IMG/VR virus record: IMGVR_UViG_3300045003_000239
Location: 1-61,259 of that record
DNA from: a virus
Reading direction: 5' to 3' (one strand)
DNA length: 61,259 nt
The translations under genes were made by a program, and so were the position numbers. The notes under the pieces were generated by a model. That model ran no database searches and was not told the DNA's origin. It worked only from the letters and a program-made list of their open reading frames with translations. Below are positions 7,940 to 16,320 of the stretch, piece after piece (within the stretch, counting starts at the first letter, position 1; each line of letters begins with the position of its first letter).

Positions 7940-8026
7940 GCGTACTGCCTCACCTGCCGGCGCTTCTTCCTCGAAGCGTCGTTGACCTGCCCGCTGTGCG
8001 GATCTGACCACGTGAGGACGGTATAG
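7940..8026 (+). other. Zinc-ribbon reading frame without a start codon
   Basis: In the same frame as the nuclease, directly behind its TGA, the sequence reads AYCLTCRRFF...SLTCPLCGSDHVRTV and stops at 8024-8026. The CxxC...CxxC pattern is a convincing zinc ribbon, but no ATG, GTG or TTG lies in frame before it. It may be a readthrough domain, a separate gene broken by one missing base, or a remnant. Confidence 0.4.
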
Positions 8027-8029
8027 AAT

Positions 8030-8323
8030 ATGGCACGCTGCTACCATGCGGGCGGAACGGACACCTGCTCGAACCCGACGTCTTGCACCTACGCGCTCGG
8101 CTTCTGGACCGCCAGAGCCGACATCGCCGAGGACGCGCACGCGCGCACCCTCGCCGAGCTCACCGACGCCCTCAAGAAACCCAAGCTGAGCCGCCGCGGC
8201 CTCGAAGCCGTCCTCAAGCGCGCGCAGGAGCGCGCCCTCGCGCCCGTCCCCGGCGACGTCCTGGAGGGCGGCATCCCGCGCCTCGAGAGCCTGACGCGGC
8301 ACCTCGCCCAAAAAACAGGGTAA
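8030..8323 (+). CDS. Hypothetical protein, 97 residues
   Basis: Starts with MARCYHAGGTDTCSNPTSCTY, with several Cys/His that could hold a metal, followed by two basic amphipathic helices (LAELTDALKKPKLSRRGLE). No family recognised. It is the last gene before the terminase operon; its TAA lies inside the TATA box of the TerS promoter. Confidence 0.55.
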   Translation: MARCYHAGGTDTCSNPTSCTYALGFWTARADIAEDAHARTLAELTDALKKPKLSRRGLEAVLKRAQERALAPVPGDVLEGGIPRLESLTRHLAQKTG

Positions 8324-8331
8324 ATATATTG
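8318..8331 (+). promoter_or_regulatory. Archaeal-type promoter of the terminase operon
   Basis: GGGTAAATATATTG, an AT-rich box in GC-rich DNA. Its centre is 28 bp upstream of the TerS ATG at 8354, so the transcript should start at or next to the start codon (leaderless). No Shine-Dalgarno precedes that ATG. Confidence 0.6.
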
Positions 8332-8353
8332 ACCTCGGGGAGTACAGGCCGAG

Positions 8354-8884
8354 ATGCCGCCCAAGAAGCCGGCGAAGCCCACGCGCCCCACCCGCAAGCG
8401 CGGCCGAGGGCACCCGACGGCCCAGGTCCTGACCTCCGAGCTCACCGCCCAGATGGTCGAGCACATCAAGAGCGGCGTCACCATCAACGACGCCTGCGCC
8501 CTGGAGGGCATCTCGAAGCAGAGCCACTACCGCTGGCTCGACGAGGGCCTCGTCCCGCCCGGCGAATCCGACCACCGCCCCGCCTGCTGGACCTACCGCC
8601 TGGAGATCGAGGCCGCGCTCGCCTCCTACAAGCACAATCTCCTCAAGAACCTCCAGAGCGCGGCGTCGAACGGCCAGTGGCAGGCGAGCGCGTGGATCCT
8701 GGAGCGTCGCTTCCCCGACGAGTTCGGCCGCAAGGACAAGGTCGCGCTCAGCGGCGGGTTCGCCTCGAAGCCCGACACGCCCGACGAGCCCATCCGGCTC
8801 CTCGAGGTGAAGCTCACCGACAAGCGCGGGAAGCCGCCGGAGGGCGAAGCGCTTGGCGACGCCAGCGTGGACTCCCCCTCCTGA
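8354..8884 (+). CDS. Terminase small subunit
   Basis: 176 residues. A basic N-terminus (PKKPAKPTRPTRKRGRG) is followed by a helix-turn-helix: TAQMVEHIKSGVTINDACALEGISKQSHYRWLDEG, the DNA-recognition part of phage TerS proteins. A longer helical middle part would form the oligomerisation domain. It recognises viral DNA and loads TerL, which starts 32 bases before its end in another frame. First gene behind the 8318 promoter. Confidence 0.75.
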   Translation: MPPKKPAKPTRPTRKRGRGHPTAQVLTSELTAQMVEHIKSGVTINDACALEGISKQSHYRWLDEGLVPPGESDHRPACWTYRLEIEAALASYKHNLLKNLQSAASNGQWQASAWILERRFPDEFGRKDKVALSGGFASKPDTPDEPIRLLEVKLTDKRGKPPEGEALGDASVDSPS

Positions 8885-10412
8885 TCCGAAGAGGCACCTC
8901 GCGCAAGCCGCGAAGGCCGCGGAGACGGAGCGCCCCGTCCTCAAGACGCAGTGGGAGGCGCACGCGGTCCAGAGCGACATCCTCACCAGCCCCGCGCGCT
9001 TCATCGTCGCCGCGATGGGCCGCCGCGCGGGGAAAACCGAGGTCGGCATCGTCTGGCTCTTCCGCGTCGGCCTCGAACTGATCGAGCAGGGCTACGACCC
9101 CGAGAGCATCGAACTCTGGTGGGTCGCGCCGACCTTCGAACTCACGCAGCGCGGCTACAACAAGATCATCAAGAAGACGAAGGAGGACGGCTCCCCGAAC
9201 CCGCTCTACGCGCTCTTCCAGCGCGGCGTGCGGAGCCCGTACCCCATCATCTACTGCAAGAACGGCCTCCGCATCCAGTTCAAGTCCGCCGAGCGCCAGG
9301 AGCAGCTCGAAGGCGAAGGCGTCCACGCCGTCGTCTTCGACGAGTTCTCCTGGGCCGGCGAGACCGCCTGGACCGAGTCCCTCTATCCCGCGCTGGGTGC
9401 CGCGGGCGGGCGCGCGCTCCTCATCTCCAAGCCGCGCGGCCGGAACCTCTTCTACCGCCTCTTCCAGAAGGGCCGCGACCGCGAAGCGAACCCCGAGTGG
9501 ACGAGCTATCACGCACCAAGCTGGTGCAACCCTTACCTCTACCCCGGCTTCATCGAGGAAGCCCGCCGCGACCTCCCCGACCGCGTCTTCCGCCAGGAGA
9601 TCGCCGCCGAGTTCCTCGACGACGCGGGCGCCGTCTTCCGCAACACGAGGACGCTCATCACGACGGAGGCGAAGTACCGCGGCCCCGCGACCTCGCGCGG
9701 CTGGGGCCTCCAGCGCGCCGCCGCGCCCGGCGTGCGCTACGTCGCCGGTTGGGACCCCGCGAAGCACGCGGACTACTCCGTCCTCACGGTCCTCCGTCTC
9801 CCCGAGCGCCACGTCGTCCACTGGGAACGCCGCCAGACCGTGGACTACCCGACGCAGTGCGAATGGGTCGCCAACGTCTGCCAGGGCTACAACCACGCGC
9901 CCCTCCTCATGGACAGCAGCGGCGCCGGCGACCCGGTCTTCGACTTCATCAGCCGCATCATCGGCGCCGGCGGCGTCGAGGGCTACAAGTTCACCAACGT
10001 CACGAAGGCCGACCTCGTGAACCAGCTCGCGCTCGCCATCGACAAGGGCACCGTCTCGTACCCCGACATCCCCGTCCTGCTCAACGAGCTGGAGATCTTC
10101 GAGATGACGAAGAGCGAGGCGGGCAACGTGAAGTACGCCGCGCCCGAGGGCTACCACGACGACTGCGTCATGAGCCTCGCCCTCGCGAACCTGAAGAGCA
10201 TGACCGGCGCCGCATGGGCGCCCCTGCCCGCGGACCACGCGCTCTCGCGCATCTTCACCGCCGAGCCCACCAGCACCGCGCCAGCGCGCGCTACGCTCAT
10301 CCCGCAGGGCGCCGTGCCCTACGGCGCGTGCGCGACGTGCAAGCAGCCGCTTGTCAAGATCGGCTTCAAGGTCCAGCACGCGGACGGCCGCCCCAAGTGC
10401 CCCGCTGCTTGA
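8853..10412 (+). CDS. Terminase large subunit
   Basis: 519 residues from TTG 8853. ATPase: Walker A variant GRRAGKT (56-62), adenine-binding VAPTFELTQRG and Walker B VVFDEFSW (160-167). Nuclease: AGWDPAK with Asp301, LLMDSSGAGD and YHDDCVMSLALA, the RNase H-like acidic triad. It cuts concatemers and pumps DNA through the portal. The C-terminal CATCKQPL...KC adds a small zinc-ribbon tail unusual for TerL. It overlaps TerS by 32 bases and is followed by a new promoter at 10416. Confidence 0.9.
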   Translation: MATPAWTPPPDPKRHLAQAAKAAETERPVLKTQWEAHAVQSDILTSPARFIVAAMGRRAGKTEVGIVWLFRVGLELIEQGYDPESIELWWVAPTFELTQRGYNKIIKKTKEDGSPNPLYALFQRGVRSPYPIIYCKNGLRIQFKSAERQEQLEGEGVHAVVFDEFSWAGETAWTESLYPALGAAGGRALLISKPRGRNLFYRLFQKGRDREANPEWTSYHAPSWCNPYLYPGFIEEARRDLPDRVFRQEIAAEFLDDAGAVFRNTRTLITTEAKYRGPATSRGWGLQRAAAPGVRYVAGWDPAKHADYSVLTVLRLPERHVVHWERRQTVDYPTQCEWVANVCQGYNHAPLLMDSSGAGDPVFDFISRIIGAGGVEGYKFTNVTKADLVNQLALAIDKGTVSYPDIPVLLNELEIFEMTKSEAGNVKYAAPEGYHDDCVMSLALANLKSMTGAAWAPLPADHALSRIFTAEPTSTAPARATLIPQGAVPYGACATCKQPLVKIGFKVQHADGRPKCPAA

Positions 10413-10415
10413 AAA

Positions 10416-10429
10416 GGAAATGATTATGG
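10416..10429 (+). promoter_or_regulatory. Archaeal-type promoter (BRE/TATA), leaderless
   Basis: GGAAATGATTATGG just behind the TerL stop. The TTAT centre is 28 bp before ATG 10453. The same 13-base core recurs at 16581 and 60573. Confidence 0.75.
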
Positions 10430-10452
10430 CGGCGGCTGCGTCATAAAGCGCG

Positions 10453-10929
10453 ATGCCCTGGGGCACGGCCGACCCGCGCAAGCCGCACCACCTCGAGCAG
10501 GTCGCCAACCCGTTCGGCTCGCACGACCGCGTCGCCTTCGCGCCCGCGCGCAACTACCCGCTGCGCTGCCCCCACTGCTCGAACCTGATGGCGCCCGACT
10601 TCCTCGACGAAGGCGCCTGCCCCAACTGCCGCCAGCCCTTCACGAAGGCGCAGGCGCGCGACATGTTCATCGAGGCCCTCCAAGTGCACGTCCAGCACGG
10701 CGGCTGGAGCCCCGCGATCATCGAGGCCCTCAAGCGCCTCAAGGGCAGCGGATACGTGAACCGCGAGCTCGACGTGCGCGAGATGAACAGCACCGCGCGC
10801 AACGTCGCCGCGCACCACCTCAACCTCCGCGAGCAGATGCAGCGCGAGGAGCGCGCCAAGAAGGCCCTCCCCGCCGCGCTCCGCAACATGTCCTCCGTCA
10901 GCAAAGCTCTCCGCAGGGGTCCTCTCTGA
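10453..10929 (+). CDS. Zinc-ribbon protein of the packaging region
   Basis: 158 residues. A four-Cys ribbon, C39-P-H-C42 ... C56-P-N-C59, is followed by helices rich in Arg and Glu (LREQMQREERAKKAL). The family is not recognised. It is the first gene of a leaderless transcript that leads into the portal region, so an accessory packaging or head role is possible. Confidence 0.65.
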   Translation: MPWGTADPRKPHHLEQVANPFGSHDRVAFAPARNYPLRCPHCSNLMAPDFLDEGACPNCRQPFTKAQARDMFIEALQVHVQHGGWSPAIIEALKRLKGSGYVNRELDVREMNSTARNVAAHHLNLREQMQREERAKKALPAALRNMSSVSKALRRGPL

Positions 10930-11096
10930 TGGTCTGCCGCAGCAAGCTCGACCGCTACCTGACCGCCCGCGCGAACGGCGAGACCCGCCCCTACAAGGAG
11001 TGGGCCGCCGCCGACTTCGAGCGCCACCTGCGCGAGCGCGAGCAGCGCAAGATCCAGAGCGCCTTCATGGGCAGCGCATCCTCCGCCCGGACGTGA
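10929..11096 (+). CDS. Small basic protein, 55 residues
   Basis: MVCRSKLDRYLTARAN... mostly helical and charged. ATG overlaps the previous stop (TGATG), which indicates translational coupling. No function recognised. Confidence 0.5.
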   Translation: MVCRSKLDRYLTARANGETRPYKEWAAADFERHLREREQRKIQSAFMGSASSART

Positions 11097-11103
11097 ATCC
11101 CGC

Positions 11104-11499
11104 ATGGAAATCTGGCCCGCCAACCAGTCGCAGACCGAGTTCGCCCGCATCGTCCTCCTCCTCGCGCTCGTCGTCGTGCCCTCGCTCTTCCTGCCGGGCG
11201 ACGCGGGCCGGTGGGTGGCTTTCGGCGTGGCCCTCCTCATGTTCGCCTTCCTCGTCTTCGACTGGTGGGTGCGCCCGAACCTCTTCCCCGAGACGACGCT
11301 CACCGACCAGGAGAAGCTCGCCGCTGCCTTCCAGGCGTGGATCACGCGCCAGGGCATGGTGGACGAGGACCGCCTCAAGAAGCTCGAGGTGGTGAACCAG
11401 TCGCTCCTCACGCGCCTGGGCAACATGGACGCCGACCTCGCCGCCGCCAAGGGCGAACTCGCCGCCCTCCGCGCCGCCAAGGAGGCGCCGCCCTCGTGA
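11104..11499 (+). CDS. Membrane protein with coiled-coil tail (holin candidate)
   Basis: 131 residues. Two hydrophobic segments, about 14-31 (IVLLLALVVVPSLFL) and 36-53 (WVAFGVALLMFAFLVFDWW), separated by a short GDAGR turn, then a soluble helical part with heptads (RLKKLEVVNQSLLTRLG). A two-helix hairpin of this size next to packaging genes resembles holins, but archaeal viral lysis is poorly known and the position is also compatible with a membrane anchor for assembly. Confidence 0.6.
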   Translation: MEIWPANQSQTEFARIVLLLALVVVPSLFLPGDAGRWVAFGVALLMFAFLVFDWWVRPNLFPETTLTDQEKLAAAFQAWITRQGMVDEDRLKKLEVVNQSLLTRLGNMDADLAAAKGELAALRAAKEAPPS

Positions 11500-11804
11500 A
11501 CGCGCCCTTCGGCATGTGCACCTTCGGCCACCCCCTCCCCGCGGTCTTCCGCGCCGAGCGACAGGACCTCGTCAACGGTGAGGTCGTCACGGACACGCAC
11601 GCCGTCTGCATCGTCTGTATCGTCGAGGCCGTCCAGGACTACGTGAAGCGCCGCGACGCGCCTCCCGCCGCGCCCGCGCCGCCGGCGGGCCTCACGAACC
11701 TCGACCGCCAGAAGCTCAAGGACCTGAGCGACCTGGTCGAGCAGCTTCAGGGCGAGGTCCGCGACGTTGTCGCGCGGAGCTTCCCCACCCCACCCGCTCC
11801 ATGA
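11496..11804 (+). CDS. Cys-containing helical protein, 102 residues
   Basis: GTG start overlapping the previous stop (GTGA). N-terminal half has four Cys/His (GMCTFGHP ... CIVCIVE), a Pro/Ala linker, then a helix DRQKLKDLSDLVEQLQGEV. Not recognised. Confidence 0.55.
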   Translation: MNAPFGMCTFGHPLPAVFRAERQDLVNGEVVTDTHAVCIVCIVEAVQDYVKRRDAPPAAPAPPAGLTNLDRQKLKDLSDLVEQLQGEVRDVVARSFPTPPAP

Positions 11805-11808
11805 GAAA

Positions 11809-11822
11809 TGGAAGGGATAACG
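11809..11822 (+). promoter_or_regulatory. Probable promoter of the portal gene
   Basis: GGAAGGGATAACGA directly after the preceding stop. A transcript starting about 27 bp downstream would give the portal mRNA a leader of about 20 bases before ATG 11866. Confidence 0.5.
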
Positions 11823-11865
11823 AAACGGGTATCTCCGCCCCCGTGCTACTCCACGCCGAGCACGC

Positions 11866-13509
11866 ATGGCGGCAGCGCGCGCCTCTCTTCCTCGCTGGAT
11901 CCCCAAGACCGGCCTCGCCGGCCGCGCCGTCGCGCCCCAGTGGGCCGCCTCGCTGAACATCCGCCCCGACGTGATGGATCCGAAGACGGACATCGGGCTC
12001 CCCGAGCTCTACCGCATGATGCGGAAGAGCAACGCCGTCCGCGGCGCCATCATGACCCGACGCGACCACATCTTCATCAACGGCGTCGAGTGGAAGCCCA
12101 AGTTCTCCAAGAAGTGCCTCGACTGCGGATACGAACACGAGCCCGACGCGCGCCCCGACCACTGCGAGAACTGCGGCAAGCTCAACCTCATCAGCCCCGA
12201 CGTGAAGCAGCGCCAGGTCGCCGACCGCTTCTTCCGCAAGGTGGACGCCAACGGCACGCCCTTCCTGCGCGCCATGAAGATGCACCACGTCCACGCCGCC
12301 GTCGCCGACAACAGCTACACGGTCGCGCGCCTGGACTACGACCTCTTCGACGACGACGGCGCCGACCCCAAGACGGGCGAGGTCCACAAGCGCGGCGACA
12401 TCAAGAGCGCGAAGCTCGTCGAGCTGCTCGTCGCCAACCCCATGACGTTCCGCCGCATCCAGGACCCCATCACGAACCTGCCCGGCGGCAAGTTCTGGAT
12501 CTGCATCAACGGCGACCACCGCCCCGACTTCCGCATCGACCCCGAGACGCGTACGCCCATTCGCACCGGAGGCACGGCCTACCAGGCGCCCGGCGACTGC
12601 CCCTCCTGCGGCCTGCCCCTCCACGACGTCTGGTACATCAGCATCGAGCCCGGCACGCGCGACGTCCCCCTCGCGTACTTCCTTCCCCAGGAAGTCCACC
12701 ACCACGCGGAGTTCGCCCTCGGCTACGACCTCGGCTACCCGCCCATGGAGTCCATCTTCAACCTCGCCGACGTGACCGTCTCCATGGAGCGCTTCATGAA
12801 GGCGTACTACGACGAGATGCGGATGCCGCGCAGCGCGGGCTTCGTGTACACGCAGAACCCCGACGGCGTCCAGCAGGCCTTCAAGGACGCCGAGGACAAG
12901 AACGTCGCCCAGCGCGGCCAGCACTTCCCCATCTTCACCGTCGTGCCCTCGCCCAACGGCCCGAACATCCCCATCCACGTGATGGAGCTCTCGAAGCCGC
13001 CGGCCGAGATGCAGTTCCTCGAGTTCATGGACTTCTGCTATCGCCGCATCGGCGCCGCGTTCGGCGTCATGCCCGTCTTCGCGGGCGACAACTCGGCGAG
13101 CGGTCTCCAGAACCAGGGCCCCGTCCAGTGGGAGGTCACGGCCGAGGCCGCGCGCATCTGGCAGAACGTGTACAACGAGGACGTCTTCCCCTGGATCCTC
13201 AACCACCTCCACGTCAGCGACTGGGAGCTGCGCCTCAAGGAGCCCCGCGAGAAGGACGAGCTCAAGAAGGCCCAGACGTGGCAGGCGAAGGCCACGTGGG
13301 CTATGACGATGCTCAACCTCGGCTTCGAGATCACGAAGTTCGACCCCAGCACGGGCGACATCCAGATCAGCCTCCAGCCGCGCCTCGGCGGAATGGGCGG
13401 CTTCGGCCCGGGCGGTGCGCCTCCTCCCGCCCCGGGCGCCCCCGCAACCGACGGCGCGGGCGGACCCAGCGACGGCACGGACTACGACATTGGAGCGGCG
13501 ACCCTTTGA
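11866..13509 (+). CDS. Portal protein
   Basis: 547 residues, the usual portal size, placed between terminase and a Mu gpF-like gene. Recognisable features: KSNAVRGAIMTRRDHI near the N-terminus, the long central helix region MERFMKAYYDEMRMPRSAG, AAFGVMPVFAGDNSASGL, then a Gly/Pro-rich tail. Residues 84-103 hold an inserted four-Cys zinc ribbon (CLDC...CENC) and a second pair CPSC occurs near 246, which is unusual for portals. Forms the dodecameric DNA channel at one head vertex. Confidence 0.75.
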   Translation: MAAARASLPRWIPKTGLAGRAVAPQWAASLNIRPDVMDPKTDIGLPELYRMMRKSNAVRGAIMTRRDHIFINGVEWKPKFSKKCLDCGYEHEPDARPDHCENCGKLNLISPDVKQRQVADRFFRKVDANGTPFLRAMKMHHVHAAVADNSYTVARLDYDLFDDDGADPKTGEVHKRGDIKSAKLVELLVANPMTFRRIQDPITNLPGGKFWICINGDHRPDFRIDPETRTPIRTGGTAYQAPGDCPSCGLPLHDVWYISIEPGTRDVPLAYFLPQEVHHHAEFALGYDLGYPPMESIFNLADVTVSMERFMKAYYDEMRMPRSAGFVYTQNPDGVQQAFKDAEDKNVAQRGQHFPIFTVVPSPNGPNIPIHVMELSKPPAEMQFLEFMDFCYRRIGAAFGVMPVFAGDNSASGLQNQGPVQWEVTAEAARIWQNVYNEDVFPWILNHLHVSDWELRLKEPREKDELKKAQTWQAKATWAMTMLNLGFEITKFDPSTGDIQISLQPRLGGMGGFGPGGAPPPAPGAPATDGAGGPSDGTDYDIGAATL

Positions 13510-13634
13510 CCACGACGACGTGCGCGAAGTGCGGCGGCCAGAAGGTCCAGAGCGTGAAGGACACCGACGCCGCCACGGCCGGAGCGCGCCCGTGCACCTG
13601 CGACCTCGTCCCCGGCCTCAAGCTCAAGAGGTGA
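13506..13634 (+). CDS. Zinc-ribbon micro-protein, 42 residues
   Basis: TTG start overlapping the portal stop (TTGA). Reads TTTTCAKCGGQK ... PCTCDL, i.e. CxxC...CxC, and ends KLKR. Codon use matches the neighbours. Function unknown. Confidence 0.5.
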   Translation: MTTTTCAKCGGQKVQSVKDTDAATAGARPCTCDLVPGLKLKR

Positions 13635-13638
13635 GCGC

Positions 13639-14565
13639 GTGCGCGCGCCCCTGCGCCTCGTCCAGGAGACCAACGCCAGCTTCGACGCCTGGCTCAAGGC
13701 GAGCCGCGACCCGCGCGTGAGCACGGACGACCGCTTCCGCGCCTTCGCCGACTTCTCGCAGCGCAGCGCCCTCCTCGCCCAGTACACGACGAAGGCGCGC
13801 AGCGACGAGCGGGAGGAGCTCAACGCGCGTCTCGAGCGCGCGCTGGACGAGGAACTCGCAGCGCTGCCCCGCTTCGGCCGGAAGCTCACGGAGCGCGAGG
13901 TCGAGGACTTCGTCCAGCGGCTCGCCCTGCGCGTCGGCGCCGAGGTGACACAGGAGTTCCGCCGCGCCGCGAAGAACGCCTACGTCGCCGGCCTCGAGGA
14001 GGTCACGCGCCGCACCGGCGTCCGCCTCCAGTTCAACGGCTTCCACGAAGGCGCCCTCCGCGCCGTGATCGAGGGCGACGGCGCCGCGCGCACGTACGCC
14101 GACTTCACCGAGGGCATGGCCCGCCGCTTCAACGGCGTCGTCCGCGAGTCCTACGAGGCCGGCGAGGTGAGCCCGGGCAAGATCACGACGCGGCTCATCG
14201 ACGAGGCTGGCTGGCAGGCCCGCAAGCGCCTGGAGCGCATCGCGCGCACCGAGACGTGGAAGATCTGGATGGAGGCCCAGGTTCACGGCTACGAGGACGC
14301 GGAGGAGCGCGCGGGCGAGGTCTGGCGCTACCGCTTCGGCAAAATCAACGACGCGAAGACGTGCGATATCTGCGGCGCCATCATGGCGGCCATCCCGAGC
14401 GAGGGCCTGCCGCTCCAGGACCTGCTGGACACGATGGAGCGCATCATCCGCGCCCGCGCGCACCCCGGCTGGAATCCCACGCGCGACGGTAAGGTCCCGC
14501 TTCCCCACCCGAACTGCCGCCACGACATCTGGCGCACCGTCCGCGTCCCCGCGGAGGCGCCGTGA
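13639..14565 (+). CDS. Mu gpF-like head morphogenesis protein
   Basis: 308 residues from GTG 13639. The C-terminal half carries the family signature: RIARTETWKIWMEAQ, then DAKTCDICGAI, then LPHPNCRHDIWRTV. The conserved Cys/His pairs may bind metal. Family members are minor head proteins co-packaged during procapsid assembly and usually follow the portal, as here. The N-terminal half is helical and variable. GTGA overlap with the HNH gene. Confidence 0.8.
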   Translation: MRAPLRLVQETNASFDAWLKASRDPRVSTDDRFRAFADFSQRSALLAQYTTKARSDEREELNARLERALDEELAALPRFGRKLTEREVEDFVQRLALRVGAEVTQEFRRAAKNAYVAGLEEVTRRTGVRLQFNGFHEGALRAVIEGDGAARTYADFTEGMARRFNGVVRESYEAGEVSPGKITTRLIDEAGWQARKRLERIARTETWKIWMEAQVHGYEDAEERAGEVWRYRFGKINDAKTCDICGAIMAAIPSEGLPLQDLLDTMERIIRARAHPGWNPTRDGKVPLPHPNCRHDIWRTVRVPAEAP

Positions 14566-14918
14566 GCGGCTTCGCCAGCACGAACGACGACGTCGTCCTC
14601 TGCGTGCTGTGCGGCCAGTACCGCGAGCCCCGCGAGTTCCCCGTCCTCAAGGGGAACCGGCTCTACGAGCGCTGCAAGCCCTGTCTGCGGAAGTTCCCCG
14701 TCGAGTACCTCTTCGTCCGCGACAACGCCACCTGCGGCATCTGCCGCCTCAAGGTCCGCGACCTCCGCGAGGCCAGCCGCGACCACATCGTCCCCGTGAG
14801 CGCGTGGGACTGGAACGCGCGCCCGGAAGGCCCCCACGTCGAGGACAACCTCCAGCTCGCGCACCTCCGCTGCAACCTCGCGAAGGGCAGCCACGTAGGA
14901 GACACCGCCCATGCCTGA
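14562..14918 (+). CDS. HNH endonuclease
   Basis: 118 residues from GTG 14562. HNH core: CGIC (C58, C61), SRDHIVPVS with the metal-site Asp-His at 74-75, DNLQLAHLRCNLAKGS with Asn and His. A second CVLC...CKPC pair (14-41) is an extra zinc site. HNH proteins beside terminase/portal genes often assist TerL during DNA cutting; a homing role is the alternative. Confidence 0.8.
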   Translation: MSGFASTNDDVVLCVLCGQYREPREFPVLKGNRLYERCKPCLRKFPVEYLFVRDNATCGICRLKVRDLREASRDHIVPVSAWDWNARPEGPHVEDNLQLAHLRCNLAKGSHVGDTAHA

Positions 14919-15567
14919 GCCCACCGGCTTCGTCACTGTCGTCCCTCACCCCGAGACCACGCCCACCCAGGCCCAGAAGGAGGCCGGCAACTACGCCAAG
15001 GGGCACCGCAGCGTCCAAGGCCTTGAGGTCGCCATCGAGACGCCCAAGGGCGCCACGCGCAGCGGCACCGACAAGCACGGCACGCCCTGGAGCGTCGTCA
15101 TGAACCACGACTACGGCTACCTCAAGCGCACCGAGGGCGCCGATGGCGACGCCGTGGACGTCTTCCTGGGCCCCTTTGCCGACACGAGCGACCGCGTCTT
15201 CGTCATCAACCAGATCGACCAGGAGACCGGCGACTTCGACGAGCACAAGGTCATGCTCGGCTTCCGCACGCCCGACGAAGCGAAGTGGGCCTACCTCTCG
15301 AACTACTCCAAGGGCTGGCGCTGCGGCCCGATCAAGGAGATGGCGCTCGACGAGTTCAAGACGTGGCTCCAGGAGGGCGACCTCACCGACGTCGCCAAGG
15401 CCCTCCCCGACGCGCCGCCCCTCTCCACCTGGCGCCAGCGCGGCACCGGCCGCATCGCCACCGTGATCCGCCGGCGCAGCGACGGCCGCGCCATGCTCCT
15501 CTTCCACGACCGCGGCGTCACGAAGCCGGCGGACCTCCGAGGCTTCGACCCCATCACGAAAGGGTAA
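14911..15567 (+). CDS. Inorganic-pyrophosphatase-like phage domain protein
   Basis: 218 residues. The central part, GTDKHGTPWSVVMNHDYG, then GADGDAVDVFLGP, then FVINQIDQETGDFDEHKVMLGF, matches the phage 'InPase' domain family found in head-region proteins. Asp-rich metal-binding motifs are present. Whether it hydrolyses pyrophosphate is unknown; the family is frequent near head protease and gpF genes. The C-terminal 60 residues are basic. Last gene of the packaging operon. Confidence 0.65.
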   Translation: MPEPTGFVTVVPHPETTPTQAQKEAGNYAKGHRSVQGLEVAIETPKGATRSGTDKHGTPWSVVMNHDYGYLKRTEGADGDAVDVFLGPFADTSDRVFVINQIDQETGDFDEHKVMLGFRTPDEAKWAYLSNYSKGWRCGPIKEMALDEFKTWLQEGDLTDVAKALPDAPPLSTWRQRGTGRIATVIRRRSDGRAMLLFHDRGVTKPADLRGFDPITKG

Positions 15568-15576
15568 AGAATATCG
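15562..15576 (+). promoter_or_regulatory. Promoter reading into a non-coding region
   Basis: GGGTAAAGAATATCG overlaps the stop of the preceding gene. No plausible coding sequence follows for 320 bases, so it probably drives an RNA. Confidence 0.55.
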
Positions 15577-15597
15577 GGCGCGATGAGGCCCTCACGC

Positions 15598-15880
15598 ACC
15601 GGAAAGGGCCGCGGCGCGTCCCCCGCGAGAGGACGGCGCTCTGGTTGGGCGAGTCCGTTCGTCCCGTGGCCCGGGAAGGCGCCAGGAAGGCCCGCGCGGG
15701 GCTTAGCACGCCCCAAGGGACCGATGAGTCGGGGCCGCGCACGCAAGGGCTCGGGTGGACACCGAGCCGCCTCTACGGGGGTTGCGCTGGCCGACCGACG
15801 GGTCGGACCGGCCCGCGCTCGCTGACCGCATCCGGCGGGGTCCGGGCAACCGGATCCTTCCGTCATGATCCACCGCCAAG
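15598..15880 (+). ncRNA. Candidate structured non-coding RNA, about 280-310 nt
   Basis: Gene-free stretch between a promoter (15562) and the next promoter (15884). Frames through it give only low-complexity Arg/Gly/Pro strings. Hairpins can be drawn all along it: GGCCCT...AGGGCC, GTCC...GGAC, GGGGC-TTAGCAC-GCCCC, GGCTCGG-TGGACA-CCGAGCC (7 bp), CCGACC...GGTCGG and ATCCGG...CCGGAT. I looked for RNase P, SRP RNA and tRNA signatures and found none convincing. The exact ends are inferred (about 26 bases after the TATA box; before the next promoter). Confidence 0.45.
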
Positions 15881-15883
15881 AAC

Positions 15884-15897
15884 GGAAACTATTATCG
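15884..15897 (+). promoter_or_regulatory. Archaeal-type promoter, leaderless
   Basis: GGAAACTATTATCG; TATTAT centre is 29 bp before ATG 15922. The same 13-base core recurs at 56628. Confidence 0.75.
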
Positions 15898-15921
15898 CCC
15901 TTGGCCTCCTACACCTTCACC

Positions 15922-16272
15922 ATGCCTGAGCCGCGCTGCGTCATCCGCCGCGACGACCACGACCGCGCCATCGTCCTCGTGATCGACAGCGAGGGGCGCG
16001 AGATGCCCCTCAAGCACGTCGTCCGCCACAGCCCGACGGGGATGGAGTTCGGCTACGGCGGCGGCGGGCCCAGCGACCTCGCGCGCAGCCTCATGATCCA
16101 TTGGTTCGGCGACGCGGTCGCGGACCTCCACTACCAGGACTTCAAGGCGCAGTTCGTCGCCGCGCTGCCGACCGAGGGCGGCGTCATCACGAAGCGCGAG
16201 GCGACGGCGTGGCTCCAGGCCCGCGAGCTCCAGCGCGAGGTCGATGAAGGCCCCGAAGCTGCGTTCGCGTGA
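15922..16272 (+). CDS. Hypothetical protein, 116 residues
   Basis: MPEPRCVIRRDDHDRAIVLVID... an alpha/beta protein with a DVVRHSP-like centre and a helical C-terminus. The start at 15922 is chosen because it lies 29 bp behind a strong promoter and needs no leader; an upstream in-frame ATG at 15865 lies before the promoter. Function not recognised. Confidence 0.6.
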   Translation: MPEPRCVIRRDDHDRAIVLVIDSEGREMPLKHVVRHSPTGMEFGYGGGGPSDLARSLMIHWFGDAVADLHYQDFKAQFVAALPTEGGVITKREATAWLQARELQREVDEGPEAAFA

Positions 16273-16320
16273 AGCGGCAGGCGGCAAGGCCAAGTAGCGA
16301 ACCCGACGGATAACAGGTTC

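Noticed and set aside
15583-15825. A protein of 80 residues in this frame
   Set aside because: Arg/Gly/Pro/Ala low-complexity translation, no Shine-Dalgarno, and the region folds into hairpins.
15598-15880. RNase P RNA, SRP RNA or a hammerhead ribozyme
   Set aside because: GGAAAG and CGATGAGTC are suggestive, but the other conserved elements (ACAGAA, GNAR-type SRP loop, GAAA core of the hammerhead) are absent.
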